A program made the translations under genes and the position numbers. Below the pieces are notes generated by a model that was not told the DNA's origin, made no database searches, and worked only from the letters and a program-made list of their open reading frames with translations. DNA of 64,000 bases from Tricholoma matsutake (Eukaryota > Basidiomycota > Agaricomycetes > Agaricales > Tricholomataceae), in contig AP026549.1 in the NCBI GenBank assembly GCA_026075535.2, forward strand, positions 1,302,001 to 1,366,000. Reading direction: 5' to 3'. Position 1 is the first letter of the stretch. Each line of letters opens with the position of its first letter. Shown piece by piece: positions 31,258 through 42,831 of the stretch.

Positions 31258-32261
31258 TTCTTAGAAATGTGTCCTAACTGCCCACAGTTAAAACATTTAA
31301 GTGGGGCTCATCTCCCCACTTGATCAACCTCTATTGCATCTGCTGGTGCTGCTGACTCCGTAACTATAGGTGTCACTGCCATGGCTGGTGGCTGTGCCCT
31401 CGGAGCTTGCGCCTGAGGTGCCTTTCCTTTCTCGGACTTTCCTCCTGATGACTTTCCAAATTTACTACTTCCATACATCAACTTTGACTCCGCCTGTTCC
31501 TGCCGATATTGCCAGTCAAGGTGCATTGCCCAATTATACCACTCATCCAACTTCTCTGGCATAGAAGGTAGTTGGTAGATAGACTTGAATAAAGAGGGAT
31601 TTAATCCTGCTTTCAAAAACTCTACCAATGTGGCTTCTCCCATGTCCGTTTGCGAAGCTTCTGCTTTGAACTGCAAAATAAATTCATCCGCCGTTAAGGA
31701 ACCTTGGCACATGGTCTTTAATTTAGCATTGGCTGTTGCCTTTGGATTAGGGTCTCCAAACTGTGCCTCCAATCTCTCCAGAAATTCCTTGAAGGTTGCA
31801 AAAGGTTTATTTCCCACAGCAATTTGATTAATAGCCTCGTTTCTCCAGAACTGTGCTTTCTCCCCCTGAATGTATGAGAGAGCAAACATAATCCTAGACT
31901 CGGCTGTACAAAACTCTGGCTTCCTCCCATGGATGTACAATACTATAGAGCTGATGAAGGATTTTGTATTCTCCATGGTACCATCAAAGATTTGCAGGGG
32001 CGCATACTTTGGTAAGCACGCTTTTCCATTTCCAGATTTCTCCACCGTCTCATCCTCCTGCGATATCCACTCCTCCATCTCCTCCATCTCATCATCTCTT
32101 TCTCCTGTTGTCTCTGGCTGTACTTCTGCTTGTCTGGGCTGTGATGCTGCCAATACTGACACTAATTGCGACATTTGCACTGTGAGCGCATCAATTTTTG
32201 CCTCTAGTGCTGGTATGGGAACAGGATTAGGACCGGGATTAGAAGTTGAAGGTTTGGACAT
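31258..32261 (-). pseudogene. gypsy-3 gag with zinc knuckle
   Basis: A 317-codon frame from ATG at 32261 with the retrotransposon gag (capsid-like) pattern: FDGTMENTKSFISSIVLYI, FALSYIQGEKAQFWRNEAI, FLERLEAQFGDPNPKATA and SLTADEFILQFKAEA. A TGA after DQVGR (a probable former TGG) separates it from CFNCGQLGHISKNC, a CX2CX4HX4C knuckle near 31270. Otherwise intact. Confidence 0.85.
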
Positions 32262-32747
32262 AATTGTAGAATCTGTGATGAATCACTTCTTTGACAAATT
32301 CAAAATTTTTCTTCGAGACCTCTCCAAACGTTTATGGGTCACGTGATGAGGTTCGTCGAGGTTCGTCAATGGTTTGTCGTTCATCGGGCGCCTATTTTGA
32401 CACTTCGGATCAATAACCCTTCCAACAGTGCCTGATCTCGGAGATATCACTGAATTCGGCTTGTAACTAAAATAGTCATCTGAATAGAGTAATGTAAATC
32501 GTAACTAAACCAGATCCGATCGGTTGTCTGGTTGCAACTGTCCTAATGACGAGCGCTGCCTCTCGATCACTGGCAGTCGCAATGTAAGGCGAGGCCTGGC
32601 GTTGGCTTACAAAAGAAAAGGTAGATTATGTATATACAAGTACTTCCAGCTCGTGCCGAAAGGATGAGTAATCGGATGTGGCGCGGTGAAACAATGACAT
32701 ATGCACAAGTAAGAGAAGGCACACTTATATGGGAAGTTGTGTTCTTC
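32262..32747 (-). other. gypsy-3 5' leader
   Basis: Non-coding stretch between the 5' LTR and gag. I see no standard tRNA primer-binding complement right next to the LTR. Confidence 0.5.
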
Positions 32748-33149
32748 TGTTAGGGTGACACCCACTATCTGCTAGCTAAGACCATGCAGGTTCTCTCTAC
32801 AAGAAGGGGGCGGGATCCATGCTCGTGATGGGGGAATTGATGGTTTTGATGCGAGGGGTTATTAATAGGTGAGTTTGTTGAGATAGGCCTTTCACACTGA
32901 AAGCATAGGTGGAATACCTAAGAGAACACAACTGGGGTCCCCTAGGCATATATTTAGGGTTTATATACTATGTTACATATATTGTACATTGTTGTTACCG
33001 ACGCACTAGTACATGCACATACATTTTGATGCGTGCGAAATAAAATTCTCATGCTATCAAAATGTAGCATCATTTGGTGTCATGTCGCGTAATTCGACAT
33101 AATAAAATAAAAATGAAAGTTTATTAGGTAATGGGGTGGTTTCCTAACA
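32748..33149 (-). repeat. 5' LTR of gypsy-3
   Basis: 402 bp; partner of 29060-29461. Confidence 0.9.
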
Positions 33150-33154
33150 CATTG

Positions 33155-34975
33155 ATGGTGTGCTACCTGCAGACTCCCCCTCATGTGGTAAATTGGGTGT
33201 AATTTCAATATGGTCAGGAGTTGGTTTTTCTGTAGGTGTAATATTCCAGAAGTTGCATGACGTAAGTACTTTGCGAGTTTCTGCATTGTAATATTTTACA
33301 GCCCCAGCACCATCATCATAGCCAACATATGCTCAGCATCTTGATTTTGGTAGCATTTTTCAGGGTTTCTTTTGACCTTGTAGCAATATCCAGATGTGGC
33401 TTCCAAACTCCTGTAAATGCGATACATTGGGTTTTATGCCATCCCTCATAAGGTGTTGATTTTGGAAGATGTTTTGTAAATGATCAGTTATGAAGGTAAG
33501 CGGCATGTAAAACTGCGTATTCCCAAAGAAATTTGGGAAGTTGGTTGGCAGTTATCATGGCGCATGATAGTTCCACAAGAGTTTGATTCATTCGCTCTGC
33601 AATGCCATTCTGCAAAGGTGAGTATGGTGCAGTCAGTCTTACTTCTATAGCATGTTCATTGCACCATTTTTCCAACTTCTCATTTACAAATTCTTTTCCG
33701 CAATCAATTTGGATCCTCTTTGGTTTTTGACCTTGAGTTATTAGATGTGTCAAATAATTTATTACCGCTTGTGTTGAGTCCAATTTCTTTTTTAAACACT
33801 GGACAGTTATGTAGCATTTTGTGTCATCCACACATAACAAGTAATATTGATTGCCATTTATAGATTTGATTGCATATTTTCCCCATAAGTCAATATGCAT
33901 CAATTCTCTGGGTTTGGTTTGTCACGTGGATATTTTAGGAAAGGGTTCTATGTGTTGCTTTGCCTCAGTACATGCGATACAGTCTGGTTTAGGACTGTGT
34001 TTATCAACATTAAATCCATTGACCAAGTTCCTATCCAATAATTTCTGCAGGCCAGAATACCCAACATGCCTGAAGCACCTGTGCCAAGTTTCCCAATTGA
34101 GCACTGCATCATTATTGATGAATGATCAGTGATCAGCAGCTTCTATTGTAAGTGTCAGGTGTCAGTTGCATACAGTCAATTCCATCTTGTATAAGTGGTT
34201 GTTAACCTTCTTCCCTTGTGCTATTTTCTTCCCCTCCTTGGTGACAAGGGTAATCCATCCCTTTCCACCTGTATATCTTCCCCCAGCTGTATCCCATTGC
34301 CCCAATGAAATTAAATTATTTTGTGTTCCAGGTACATGGAGTACGTCCTCCAAGTGCAAAATATAATTGTGACCATTACATGTCGAAATTAATTCAACAG
34401 TTCCATGGCCCTCAATTTTCACTTCTTTACCACCTACACCTGTTATGGAACATTTTTCCACAGGTGTGTACACAATAAAGGCTTCTCTTTGATGTGTAAC
34501 ATGCGAGGTTGTTGCTGAATTGGCTAACCAGTCATACCAGATCAATCACTTGTCATTTCCATCAAGGTTACAAGCTTCATATGTGTCAAAATTGTAAAGT
34601 TCTTCATTTACTGGAAATGTGATCAATTCCTCCCCCACATTTGAATCTTCAGTACCTTTCTTTGATCCCTCTTTTTGCTTCTCTTTGGTCTTCTCTTTTC
34701 CCTTCTTTTTCCTCCAACAATCCCTTTCCTTATGTCCTATTTTTCCACAGTTCCAACACTTGTTACTGGCATATTTGCAACATTTACTCGACCAATGTCC
34801 TGGTCACTTACAATGTTCACAATAAGGTTTGTTGGAGGATTTATGATTGGTGATGCACTCTTCCAAAGTTTTGGTAGTTCCACTATTCTTCTGGGTATTA
34901 ACCAGGTTTGTGCTAGAACCATTAGAATACTTGTTATGCGAGTGCATCATATGAATTTTATATTCCTCCCGTAAT
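33155..34975 (-). pseudogene. copia gag end, protease and integrase
   Basis: Rightmost: zinc knuckle-like CEHC...PGHWSSKC and KCWNCGKIGHKERDC. Then the protease, whose catalytic box reads LANSATTSH rather than DSGATSH, so the active aspartate is lost (G to A). Next come a GAG-pre-integrase (WHRCFRHVGYSGLQKL with H-H-C-C) and the integrase core: MHIDLWGKY (first D), IQIDCGKEFVNEKL (second D) and PYSPLQNGIAERMNQTLVEL (E). The linker to RT extends to the gypsy-3 insertion. Confidence 0.85.
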
Positions 34976-34977
34976 AG

Positions 34978-35800
34978 ATGTGCAAGTAAGTACTTGAGTA
35001 GATACCTGGACACACAAGTATATATCAAGTAGGTACTTTGATATACAAGTAAGGACTCAAATAGGTAACAGTAGGTACTTGAGTAAGTACCAGGATGTGC
35101 AGGTGAGTACTCCAATAGGTGCCAGTACTAGGTACCTGAGTAAGTACTTGGATGTACAACTTGGATGTGCAAGTGGTACTTGAGTACATACCTGGACACA
35201 CAAGTAGATATCAAGTAGGTACTTGGATATACAAGTAAGTACTCAAATAGATACTAGTAGGCACTGCTTGGACATACAAGTAAATACTCAAATAACCACT
35301 GGTAGGTACTTGGATATACAAATAAGTACTCAAATAGGTACCAGCAGGTACTTGAGTAAGTACTTGGATATGGTAACAGTAGGTACTTGAGTAAGTACTT
35401 GGATGTGCAAGTGAGTACTTGAGTAGATACCTGAACATGCAGGTAGATATAAAGTAGGTATTTGGATATGCAAGTAAGTACTCAAATAGGTGCAAGTAGG
35501 TACTTGAGTAAGTACTTGGACATACAACTTGGATGAATGTAAGTACCTAAGTAGATACCTGGACATTCAAGTAGGTACTTGGATATACAAGTAAGTACTC
35601 AAACTTGAATAGGTTCCAGTAGATACTTGAGTAAGTACTTGGATATGCACTGGCAAGTACTAGTCAGTACTCAAATAGGTGCCAGTAAGTACTTGAGTAA
35701 GTACTTGGACATACAACTTGGATGTGCAAGTGAGTACCTGAGTAGATACCTGCCAGTGGACATGTAGGTACTCAGACATGGAAGTAGATACTTGCAACAG
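34978..35800. repeat. Minisatellite array built on TACTTGAGTA
   Basis: About 820 bp of diverged repeats with a roughly 60-bp unit: TACTTGAGTAAGTACTTGG, then ATRYRCAAGTRAGTACTC, then AAATAGGTRCCAGTAGG. The core strings are themselves partly palindromic, with TACTTGAG and CTCAAGTA in both orientations. The array replaces the 5' part of copia gag and lies next to the Plavaka gene end. Confidence 0.8.
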
Positions 35801-36318
35801 CAGACCTCCATGTGCAGACATCTGCTAATAATACTTTCCCAATTTATCAAATTTCTTCTTATATACTTCCCATAGAGTAGTTTGACAGTATTGAATAAAC
35901 TTCCAATTTCCCTGGCTTTAATATGGTGAAGGTATGGGGTGCATGACTACTCTTTTTGTTTGTGTACTTCCATGATATTTCAAGCATACTGACACAGAGG
36001 TTTTCTAGATCTTTTCCATCATATTGCTAACATATCCCAAGCAAAGTATTGTGATATCATCTTGATAGTATTGTAGATAGTATCTTGGTAGTACTGAAGA
36101 AATTACCTCAATACCACCAAGTTACTGCCTTCTCAGTACTTGAAAAATATTTAACTTCAATACTCCATTAGAAGTATCTTAATATTATTGTGATAGTATG
36201 GAGGAAGTATTGTATTATTTTTCAGCCAAGACATTCAGAATACAGTTACAATATGCACAAGTTACTAATGAGGAGGTATGGTAATCAACAATCAGCATAC
36301 TTGCAACATACTTCTGGG
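35801..36318. other. AT-rich repeat-like DNA beside the Plavaka gene
   Basis: About 500 bp with recurring AGTATTG/AGTATCTT strings and no gene. It may be a subterminal region of the Plavaka element. No terminal CACT-type repeat could be fixed. Confidence 0.4.
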
Positions 36319-39300
36319 CTAGTATCTTGACAGTATTAGGAATACTTCCAAGATACTTACATAATACCCCATCAGGGGTATTGTGCCCTGCACCCAGTGT
36401 GGATTAAATATGTGTATGTGTACAATCAAGAGAGAAGAAATAGACCAACCAAATTTGTGATTATGAGGAAGTCGCTGAAGTCGTCCGATGAGTTGCTCAA
36501 ATGGAAAGCACCACTGGGAACAAACAGGACCAAACAACCATAAAAAGTCATAGATATGTATGGCCCCCTGACCATTGAGGTGGTGATTGACATGTGGATG
36601 GAATGCTTTCAAGCCTTGAATCCATGCAAAGAGCTCAGCTCGGTATGCATTTTGTCTGGCAGTCATCATTGTCCTCTTGCTAGCCAAAGAGATTGCACAG
36701 ACCAAGGACATGGTGTGATCTAGGACAGTGCACATATGTTGAGCCTGTGCAGGGGTTTCATGTGATGAACCCTCCCCCCAGAGGGTGATGAGAGCAATGG
36801 GGAGCTGGACAGACAATAGTATGTGCAATTTGTTGGCTTTAAGAGTTCCAGCAGCTGCATCTCCAAAGTTCTTTGGCACAGACAACAGCCATGAAGGGGT
36901 GTCGATGTCATGGATGACATCTTGAATGTGTTTCATGGTGGCCACACTGGCCAACTTCGGTGGCAGGGGGGCTGATGGAGTCAAGGGGAAGTGTGCACAC
37001 TATTACAAGGCATTTTGAGTAAGTGCCTGGCAGTGAGCAAGAGAAGAGAATTCTCACCCATTTGGTCAGTGCTTTGGAATAATCGGCTTTCATGTATCTG
37101 GATTTAGAATGATTTCCAACAGTGATATGGGTCTCCAGAGATTCAAAGACAAATTTGAGGGCTGAAAGTTTCTGGTTCACTAGTTTGACTGTTAAAGACT
37201 CATTTGAGGCCACATTCACCACTGATCGGGCTAATGAGTTGGGAATGATTGCCAAGATGTCTTTGATAGTCTTCTCATCAAGCTGCTCTTGAGCCACCAT
37301 ATTCTTGTCAGGGATGATGAATGGATAACTGAAGGCAGTTTGGGGGGTTTCCTTGGCCTTGGCTGATGTACTCGTCAACTTGAGAGCATCACAAAAGTGT
37401 AAGAGGGTGAGTCCCTCAAACAGGCAATGCATTGAATCAACTAACACCATGCAAGCCAGGTCCCAATATGGAAGCCTCCACAACTCTGACCACCATACGC
37501 CATGGTCTTCAAACAATATCTTTTGATCATCCACTGATTCAGCTGCCTTCCAAGCATTGGCATGCAAGAGCATTGTCTTGTGATCCCTGGGTTCCCAATC
37601 TTCCACCTCAATGTCAGTCCTTCCGAGATTGCTCAGACCGAAGCATGAGCATTGGGTGCAGAGGTGATGGCTCCTGACAATTGCATACTGCGAGAACTTG
37701 CATGCAGCAGGAAGGTCACAAGCAACCAAGGCGATTGCACTTCGGGTCATGCGCCCATGAGGGTGATTGGCAGTGCATGAGTACTTCACACCATGAGTCC
37801 AGGATGTTAAAAGGTCATCCATGACTGGCCAAATATAATGATTGAGTGCCATACCATGGGGTTCTGCTGGACCAGGGATGATACAAGTGATGTACATGTT
37901 CTCAGGCTTGTAGCAAATACTCAATGGTAGGTTGAGGCATGCAGTGCTGATGATGCCACAGGAAACAGAAGGACCTTGGATTGTCTGGCTCTCAGCACTA
38001 AGAAAATTGAAGTTGAACGCAAATAAATAGTGTCCTTCATTGCCTGGTTGATCGATGAATAGTCAGTGCCCATCAGGTCCTTTGAATGTTTGGACAAATT
38101 CTCCTTCAGAGACATCAGAAACAAAGATGGGAGGGGGTTCATTGCAGTTGACAGATGCTATGAGGTTATCACAGAAATGGTCCATTGTATGTTCAACTGA
38201 TGAGTGCAAGATTAGGCCGGCAAGGTAGTCATAGAAATGGTGGTAGATGTGGGTCTTAATGGGTGTCAGATGACCATCTAAGCCAGTTTCTAAAAGTGGG
38301 GTGTCGCATTGTTCACTGCTGGGGGAAGGTACATTCGAGCACATCACAGGATATTGTGCAATCTTGGAGCCAGGCTTAAAGGTTGGTGGATAATTACAAT
38401 GGCAGGTTGGGCAAACTGCATAGGTGGTAGTCTTTGACTCAAGATTAAACTGTTTGAGAACTGTATCCATGGTCTTTGGGACTTGTTCCAGAATAGTTTG
38501 CTGGACAGGCCCAATTCTTGGCAATGTGGATAAGAAGGCGGATTGGAGAAGAATTGACAGCAGGTTGAGGAGAAGCTCACCAGTCTGCCTGCTCACACTG
38601 AACAGGACTGTGCAGATGATTGCAATGAGCATGGCAATTTGGGCGGTCTGCTCAAAATTGTTGACAGGATAAGAAAAGTGATGTTCTGAAGCAAATGTTG
38701 GTACAGAAATTTGATGAAGAATTCTCTGTACTAACCTGAATTAAAGTTGGTGGGCAGAGACTCATCACTTCCTGCCTTCACCTTTCCACAGACTTCTGCA
38801 TACAACTGTTAAACACCATTCAGCACTTCTTTCAACTCCTTCTTCTGGTGGGTGACCGATTTGACCTGCCATGTCACTGCATCAAATGCCCCCTGAACAC
38901 AACCACAAGCTCCTTCTCAATATCTTGAAGGGTTCCCAATGGAGGTTCAGCGAATTGAAGGAGGGCAAGTCTCAAAGCAAGTTGGGTGAATTTTAGATTT
39001 GACTATGTCCAGGTGCTGCTGTGCTGTTTGGGTCTTATGGTTCTTCTCCTCTTTCAAAGAGCCAGTGTGCGTTCCCAGAGGTAGAGGTCTGGATGGGTTT
39101 GCATTCAGGTCAGCGGGGAGTGTTGGAAGGTTTTGGGCATCCCAGTGAAGCCGCTGCAGGCTCTGAGCCATCTCCTTGACTGCAGCTTCCATTGACATCA
39201 CCGGTGGTTGCACTGAGGTTTGATATTCCTGTCTCGAGACAAACAGGCAGCTTGGTTGAGAATCAATGTCAGGGCCATCATCAGTGAGTGCGAGAGCCAT

Positions 39301-39449
39301 TGCGGAAGTAGTGACATCTCAAAGGTCCTGTTCTGATGTCCAATTTGCGATGATGTAGGCATTGTCACTCCCCAAGGTTTACCAGTGTTGTCCAAGCCCC
39401 CCACTTTGTCACATTCTTTGCAGTGGCAGACAAAATCTTGTGCTGGCAT
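36319..39449 (-). pseudogene. Plavaka-type (CACTA/Tnp2 superfamily) transposase, nearly intact
   Basis: Order from the N-terminus: a C-x-C-x2-C...H motif (CHCKEC, about 39420); a membrane-like hydrophobic stretch and CPTCHCNYPP (about 38410); IYHHFYDYLAGLI; SICYKPENMYI with IIPGPAEP; LPYWDLACMVLVDSMHCLFEG (the Tnp2 core, about 37450); and FGDAAAGTLKANKL, LPIALITLWGEG, HIYDFLWLFGPVCSQWCFPFE, LIGRLQRLPHNHKFG. The segment 37058-38632 is one frame broken by a single TGA (38063, a probable former CGA). A 58-nt intron (37000-37057) rejoins TKW to CAHFPL in frame. The enzyme would excise and insert the element. Termini were not identified. Confidence 0.8.
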
Positions 39450-39459
39450 GTTGTTGACT

Positions 39460-39931
39460 CAAGGGCGTGTCAGACACAGCTCAATTGGGGGTGAAATTGG
39501 AGGGGGGACAGACTCCACAAAGGTAAATGGAGCAAAGTTTGTGACCAATGCAGGCGTATTGACTCTAAGCAATGTCAGGGTGCTGTGGGAATGCACAATG
39601 CACAGCAACAGAGGCACAGTTCACTGAGCATATTGACCAGAGCAGGGAGGTTTCAAGAGCATGGCAAACATGGCTCAAGCAACTAGTGGGATTGCAATGA
39701 CTGATCGGTTTGATTGGGGGCCAGGAGAGCAGCTAGGGAGGTATCACAATGACAGATCAGCTTGATCGAGGGTTAGAGGGTGTGTCAAACACAGCCCAAG
39801 TAGCCAAGGGAGGATGAAGCAGCAGTACCCACAGTTGTGGGATCAGCAAATGAAATTTTTGAGGAATGTTCCAATGACAGTGGTCAGAGGACACTAGAGG
39901 GCATGTCAAACACAGCCCAAACCAGCGACGG
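39460..39931 (+). pseudogene. Fragment of the SNTAQ-repeat protein family
   Basis: Plus-strand frames repeat motifs such as GVSDTAQ, MANMAQATSG and GMSNTAQTSDG. They match the 24-residue repeat GMSNTAHATK at 51.7-52.0 kb. Stops and frameshifts abound. It is cut by R1 copy a at 39931; across R1 the frame reads SDG-DKSSQG. Confidence 0.45.
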
Positions 39932-41161
39932 TGATAGGTCCACCTTGTGATCTAAGCTCTGGGAACATCTCTAAAGGCATTGACACATTACCACACATGC
40001 TCCCAATGCCTACAAACCCCACAAGACTGCTCCAAAACTATTTTGAGCAACTTTGAACAACTTTGCAACACTTCGAGCAAGTTCAAATGACTTTGCAGCA
40101 CCTCGAACACCTTTGGCTGCCATATTCCTATTGCACTGCCCTTTAAACACATGCAGCATACCTTGTATGAGTTAGTGCATCATATATCGAGCACCACCAG
40201 ACATGAGGAGACACGACGATGGGATTTTAGGACATGATTGTGGTGCTTTGATGTCTTGATGATATATTGGATCAATAGGACAGGTACCCATAATAAATCA
40301 TGACTCTATATGTTTCCCTTCTCATCTTCTTTCATTTATTTTATGATTTGCAAAGTTCTTTATTGTTTTATATCTTGCCTCATGTATTCCTCATGTTTTA
40401 TTTCCTTTTAAGTACCATCTCTTCCAAACATATATAGCCTTGTACTAGCTACTTAGAAAGACAGAATAGATTGTCCTCTCACACCAATCATCTTATTGAA
40501 GAGCAATTCTCTTGAGTCCAAGCCTCTCGACTTAGTCTTGAAGTTCAGGGTTTTACACCAAACTTCATTGAACTTCTCATACTAGCTTCTCAAAACTATT
40601 GTTTATCATCTATCCCCTCACAAAAGCTTTTCTACATCTTTATAGTCTATCCTCAGCCTTCATCAAAACCATCCTCATCCTCTATAAGCCCCTCAAACTT
40701 CCTTGAACTTATTTGAGCTTCTTCGGAGATCTTTGAACCTCTTCAAACTTTCCTCAAACATTATCGCAGTGTTTCATATACTCTCTAGCCTCATCAAACA
40801 TCATTGTACCCTCTCTAAAGTTGTTTCACTAACCTCAGGTAACAGCAGTGATATTTAGTACCACCTTGCAACCTTCCTCTAACCTGTGTTGAGTACATTA
40901 CACTCCTCCACCTATTCTGGTCAGATTCCAGTTGGAATGCCCATTCTGATCGGAATTTCCAGAATTCCGGTCAATTCCATTTACATATATTTTTCTCACA
41001 ATTCATAATTCTGGTCGGACTGGGGGGTCAATTCTACCTCTGGAATCCCTGGAATCTACCCAGACTCATTTTTACCTGGAATAGTCAGATCAACCGGATG
41101 CACGGCACTAGCATAACTGGAATAACCAGAATGCATGTGCTTTCCCAAATAAAAATTTGAT

Positions 41162-41235
41162 GTGCAACAAGAATTGAACACTCGACCTTGGGTCTGCACA
41201 CATAACAGCACACTTAACCACTGAGCTACCGGGTC
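41162..41235 (-). other. tRNA-like Pol III module (element D, left, outward)
   Basis: Minus strand: GGTAGCTCAGTGGTTAAGTG is a strong A box and GTGTTCAATTC a B box, 74 bp overall and followed by a TTTT run. It has the best tRNA resemblance of the set, but the T- and anticodon stems do not pair well. Confidence 0.6.
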
Positions 41236-41485
41236 ATTATTCATCTACATACATCTAATGCTTTTATTACCCAACCAAGGTGCGTAGTTACAGCCATTAA
41301 CAGAATATGCACACATGCATATTGCATGACACGTGACATGTGACTGCCAGCTCACAACCACCACCACCATCGTCAAGGCTGCCTCCTCCTCCTCTCCACT
41401 CTACCACCACCACTGCGTGCGCACCCACTACCACCATTCCCATGCCCACTCCCACCATCACCACCACCTTCAAACGAGCTGACTG

Positions 41486-41747
41486 GATGGAATGCGGGCC
41501 CAAACAATGCAGATTACATCGTTTGGGGCCTAAGTATGTTTTGTTTTGTTTGCTTTTTGTTTTTATAAACTAACTAACCGTTTTTTTAACTTTCTAGGTT
41601 ATAATCTACTGGCAACGATGCCACCACTTGCAAACGAGCCAACGTGGGCCCAAACGACGCAGATCACATCGTTTGGGCCCTATGTAAGTTTTTTTTGTTT
41701 GGTTTTTGTTTTAATAAACTAACTAACTCGTTTTTTTAGTTTTCTAG
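41486..41747 (+). repeat. Two palindrome-intron units (element D)
   Basis: Palindromes at about 41486-41530 and 41645-41681. The second is followed by TATGTAAGT, TAACTAAC and TTTCTAG (intron 41684-41747, 64 nt). The first has a degraded donor. Confidence 0.65.
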
Positions 41748-42103
41748 GTTATAATCTACTAGTAATGACACCACCACCTGCAAACGAGCCAACACACCCA
41801 CCCCACGCCTGTGAGCCCCTGCTTGTAGGGTGGATCGTGAGTGTGTGCAGGCAACAACAACAATGACGCCGCTGTCTACCAGCACCAGAACCCCCCAGAA
41901 TGCAAAGCATGGCTGCCAACGATGACGGACAAGGACGACAGGGCCAACAACACACCACCCGCCCCCAGCCTCACGAGCAACTGCTCATGGGGTGGATCGT
42001 GGGTGGAATGACAACAACAACAAGCCACCCACCTCCAGCCTCACGAGCAACTGCTTGTGGGGTGGATCATTGGTGGAAGGACAGAGAACAGCGGGGTTGC
42101 ATC

Positions 42104-42371
42104 CCCTCCCCCTCCCCCGCACTTTGTGTGGGGAGGGATTTTTTTTGTACTTTTAATTATATATTAGTATTGTGCCCCCCCTCCCCCATTTTGCCTGGGG
42201 GAGGGATCTTTTTCATCATTTTTACCTCCCCCCTCGCGTTCGGCGTGAGGGGTTAGCTTTTTATGTATATAAATAAAACTCCCTCTCGCATCTTGTGAGA
42301 GGGAGGATTTTTTGTTTATGTATATAATCACAATCATGCCCACTCCCTCGCATTCAATGTGAGGGATGTGG
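42104..42371. repeat. Array of five C-rich/G-rich hairpins (element D)
   Basis: Inverted repeats near 42120, 42190, 42240, 42294 and 42353, such as CCCCTCGCGTTCGGCGTGAGGGG, each followed by T-rich linkers. The flank AATTAAAATTTTTTGATCTTAA is shared with element C and, inverted, with B. Confidence 0.75.
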
Positions 42372-42450
42372 TTAATTAAAATTTTTTGATCTTAACTACT
42401 TCAAAAAAAATTAGAGTGTCATGAATAAACATTATATTACTAACTAATAA

Positions 42451-42560
42451 TTCTCCTGTGGCTCAACTGGTTAAGCACACATGTTTGGTTTGTCATGTGA
42501 TCACTCTAATCAAGATGTCTTGAGTTCAATTCTTACTCTGCACAAATATATTTTGTAGGC
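42451..42560 (+). other. tRNA-like Pol III module, type 2 (element D, right, outward)
   Basis: CTCCTGTGGCTCAACTGG (A box) and TGAGTTCAATTC (B box), then ATATTTTGTAGG. Closely matches the modules of B, C and E. Confidence 0.6.
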
Positions 42561-42831
42561 ACTTTGACAACTTAAGACTTGAAATTTGACTATCCATTAG
42601 GGTATATACTCTAAGTTGAGCATCTGGAGTAACCAGAATTTGGTCGGAATAACTGGAATCCACTGGAATCCAGTTGGAATAACCAGAATCCACTGGAATC
42701 CAATGGAATCCACTGGACTCCAGTGAGTCTGATCGGAATAGGTGGAGGAGTGTAAATTACTGCCTGTGTTATACCATTTGAAGCCTTTTTGTGGGTTTTG
42801 TTTGGGTTTCCTGGTCGAGCACCATCAACGG

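Larger units (their letters stand above)
29060..33149 (-). mobile_element. gypsy-3: internally deleted Ty3/gypsy element
   Basis: LTRs of 402 bp each (29060-29461, 32748-33149), TGTTAGG...CCTAACA, and exact 5-bp duplication CATTG (29055-29059, 33150-33154). A polypurine AAAGGGGGGGTAA abuts the 3' LTR. It has gag, protease and the N-half of RT, then jumps directly to the end of a chromodomain: RNase H and integrase are deleted. It is a different lineage from gypsy-2 and gypsy-4. Confidence 0.9.
27115..34975 (-). mobile_element. copia element (Ty1/copia), 5' end missing, split by gypsy-3
   Basis: Read leftward: zinc knuckle, protease, GAG-pre-integrase, integrase, then reverse transcriptase and RNase H. 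A PPT (GAGGGGGAG, about 27355) and a probable 3' LTR starting TGTTGTGATAG at 27352 follow. Gypsy-3 lies at 29060-33149 with duplication CATTG; removing it restores the linker STPS-MGVTDS in frame. The order PR-IN-RT-RH defines Ty1/copia. The outer LTR edge near 27115 is uncertain. Confidence 0.85.
40891..42762. mobile_element. Element D: 1.87-kb non-autonomous hAT-like element
   Basis: Exact 8-bp duplication CCTGTGTT (40883-40890, 42763-42770). Ends GAGTACATTACACTCCTCC and (minus) CAGTAATTTACACTCCTCC, continuing CACCTATTC. The empty site survives in R1 copy b near 53390 (CTTCCTCTGACTCATGTTATACC). Subterminal GGAATCC repeats occur at both ends. Module order matches element C. Confidence 0.9.
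39932..42827 (+). mobile_element. R1 copy a: LTR-like repeat, split by element D
   Basis: Starts TGATAGGTCCACC and ends GAGCACCATCA, flanked by ACGG (39928-39931, 42828-42831). Excluding D it is about 1.0 kb. It is related to R1 b (52031-53458) and to R1 c in inverted orientation (44749-45973). TG...CA ends, 4-bp duplication and no coding content suggest a solo LTR. Confidence 0.7.

Noticed and set aside
32262..32747. Envelope-like or extra ORF in the gypsy-3 leader
   Set aside because: No open frame of useful length; leader only.
34978..35800. CRISPR-like array
   Set aside because: Repeats are diverged, overlapping and without unique spacers, and the genome is eukaryotic; a minisatellite explains it.
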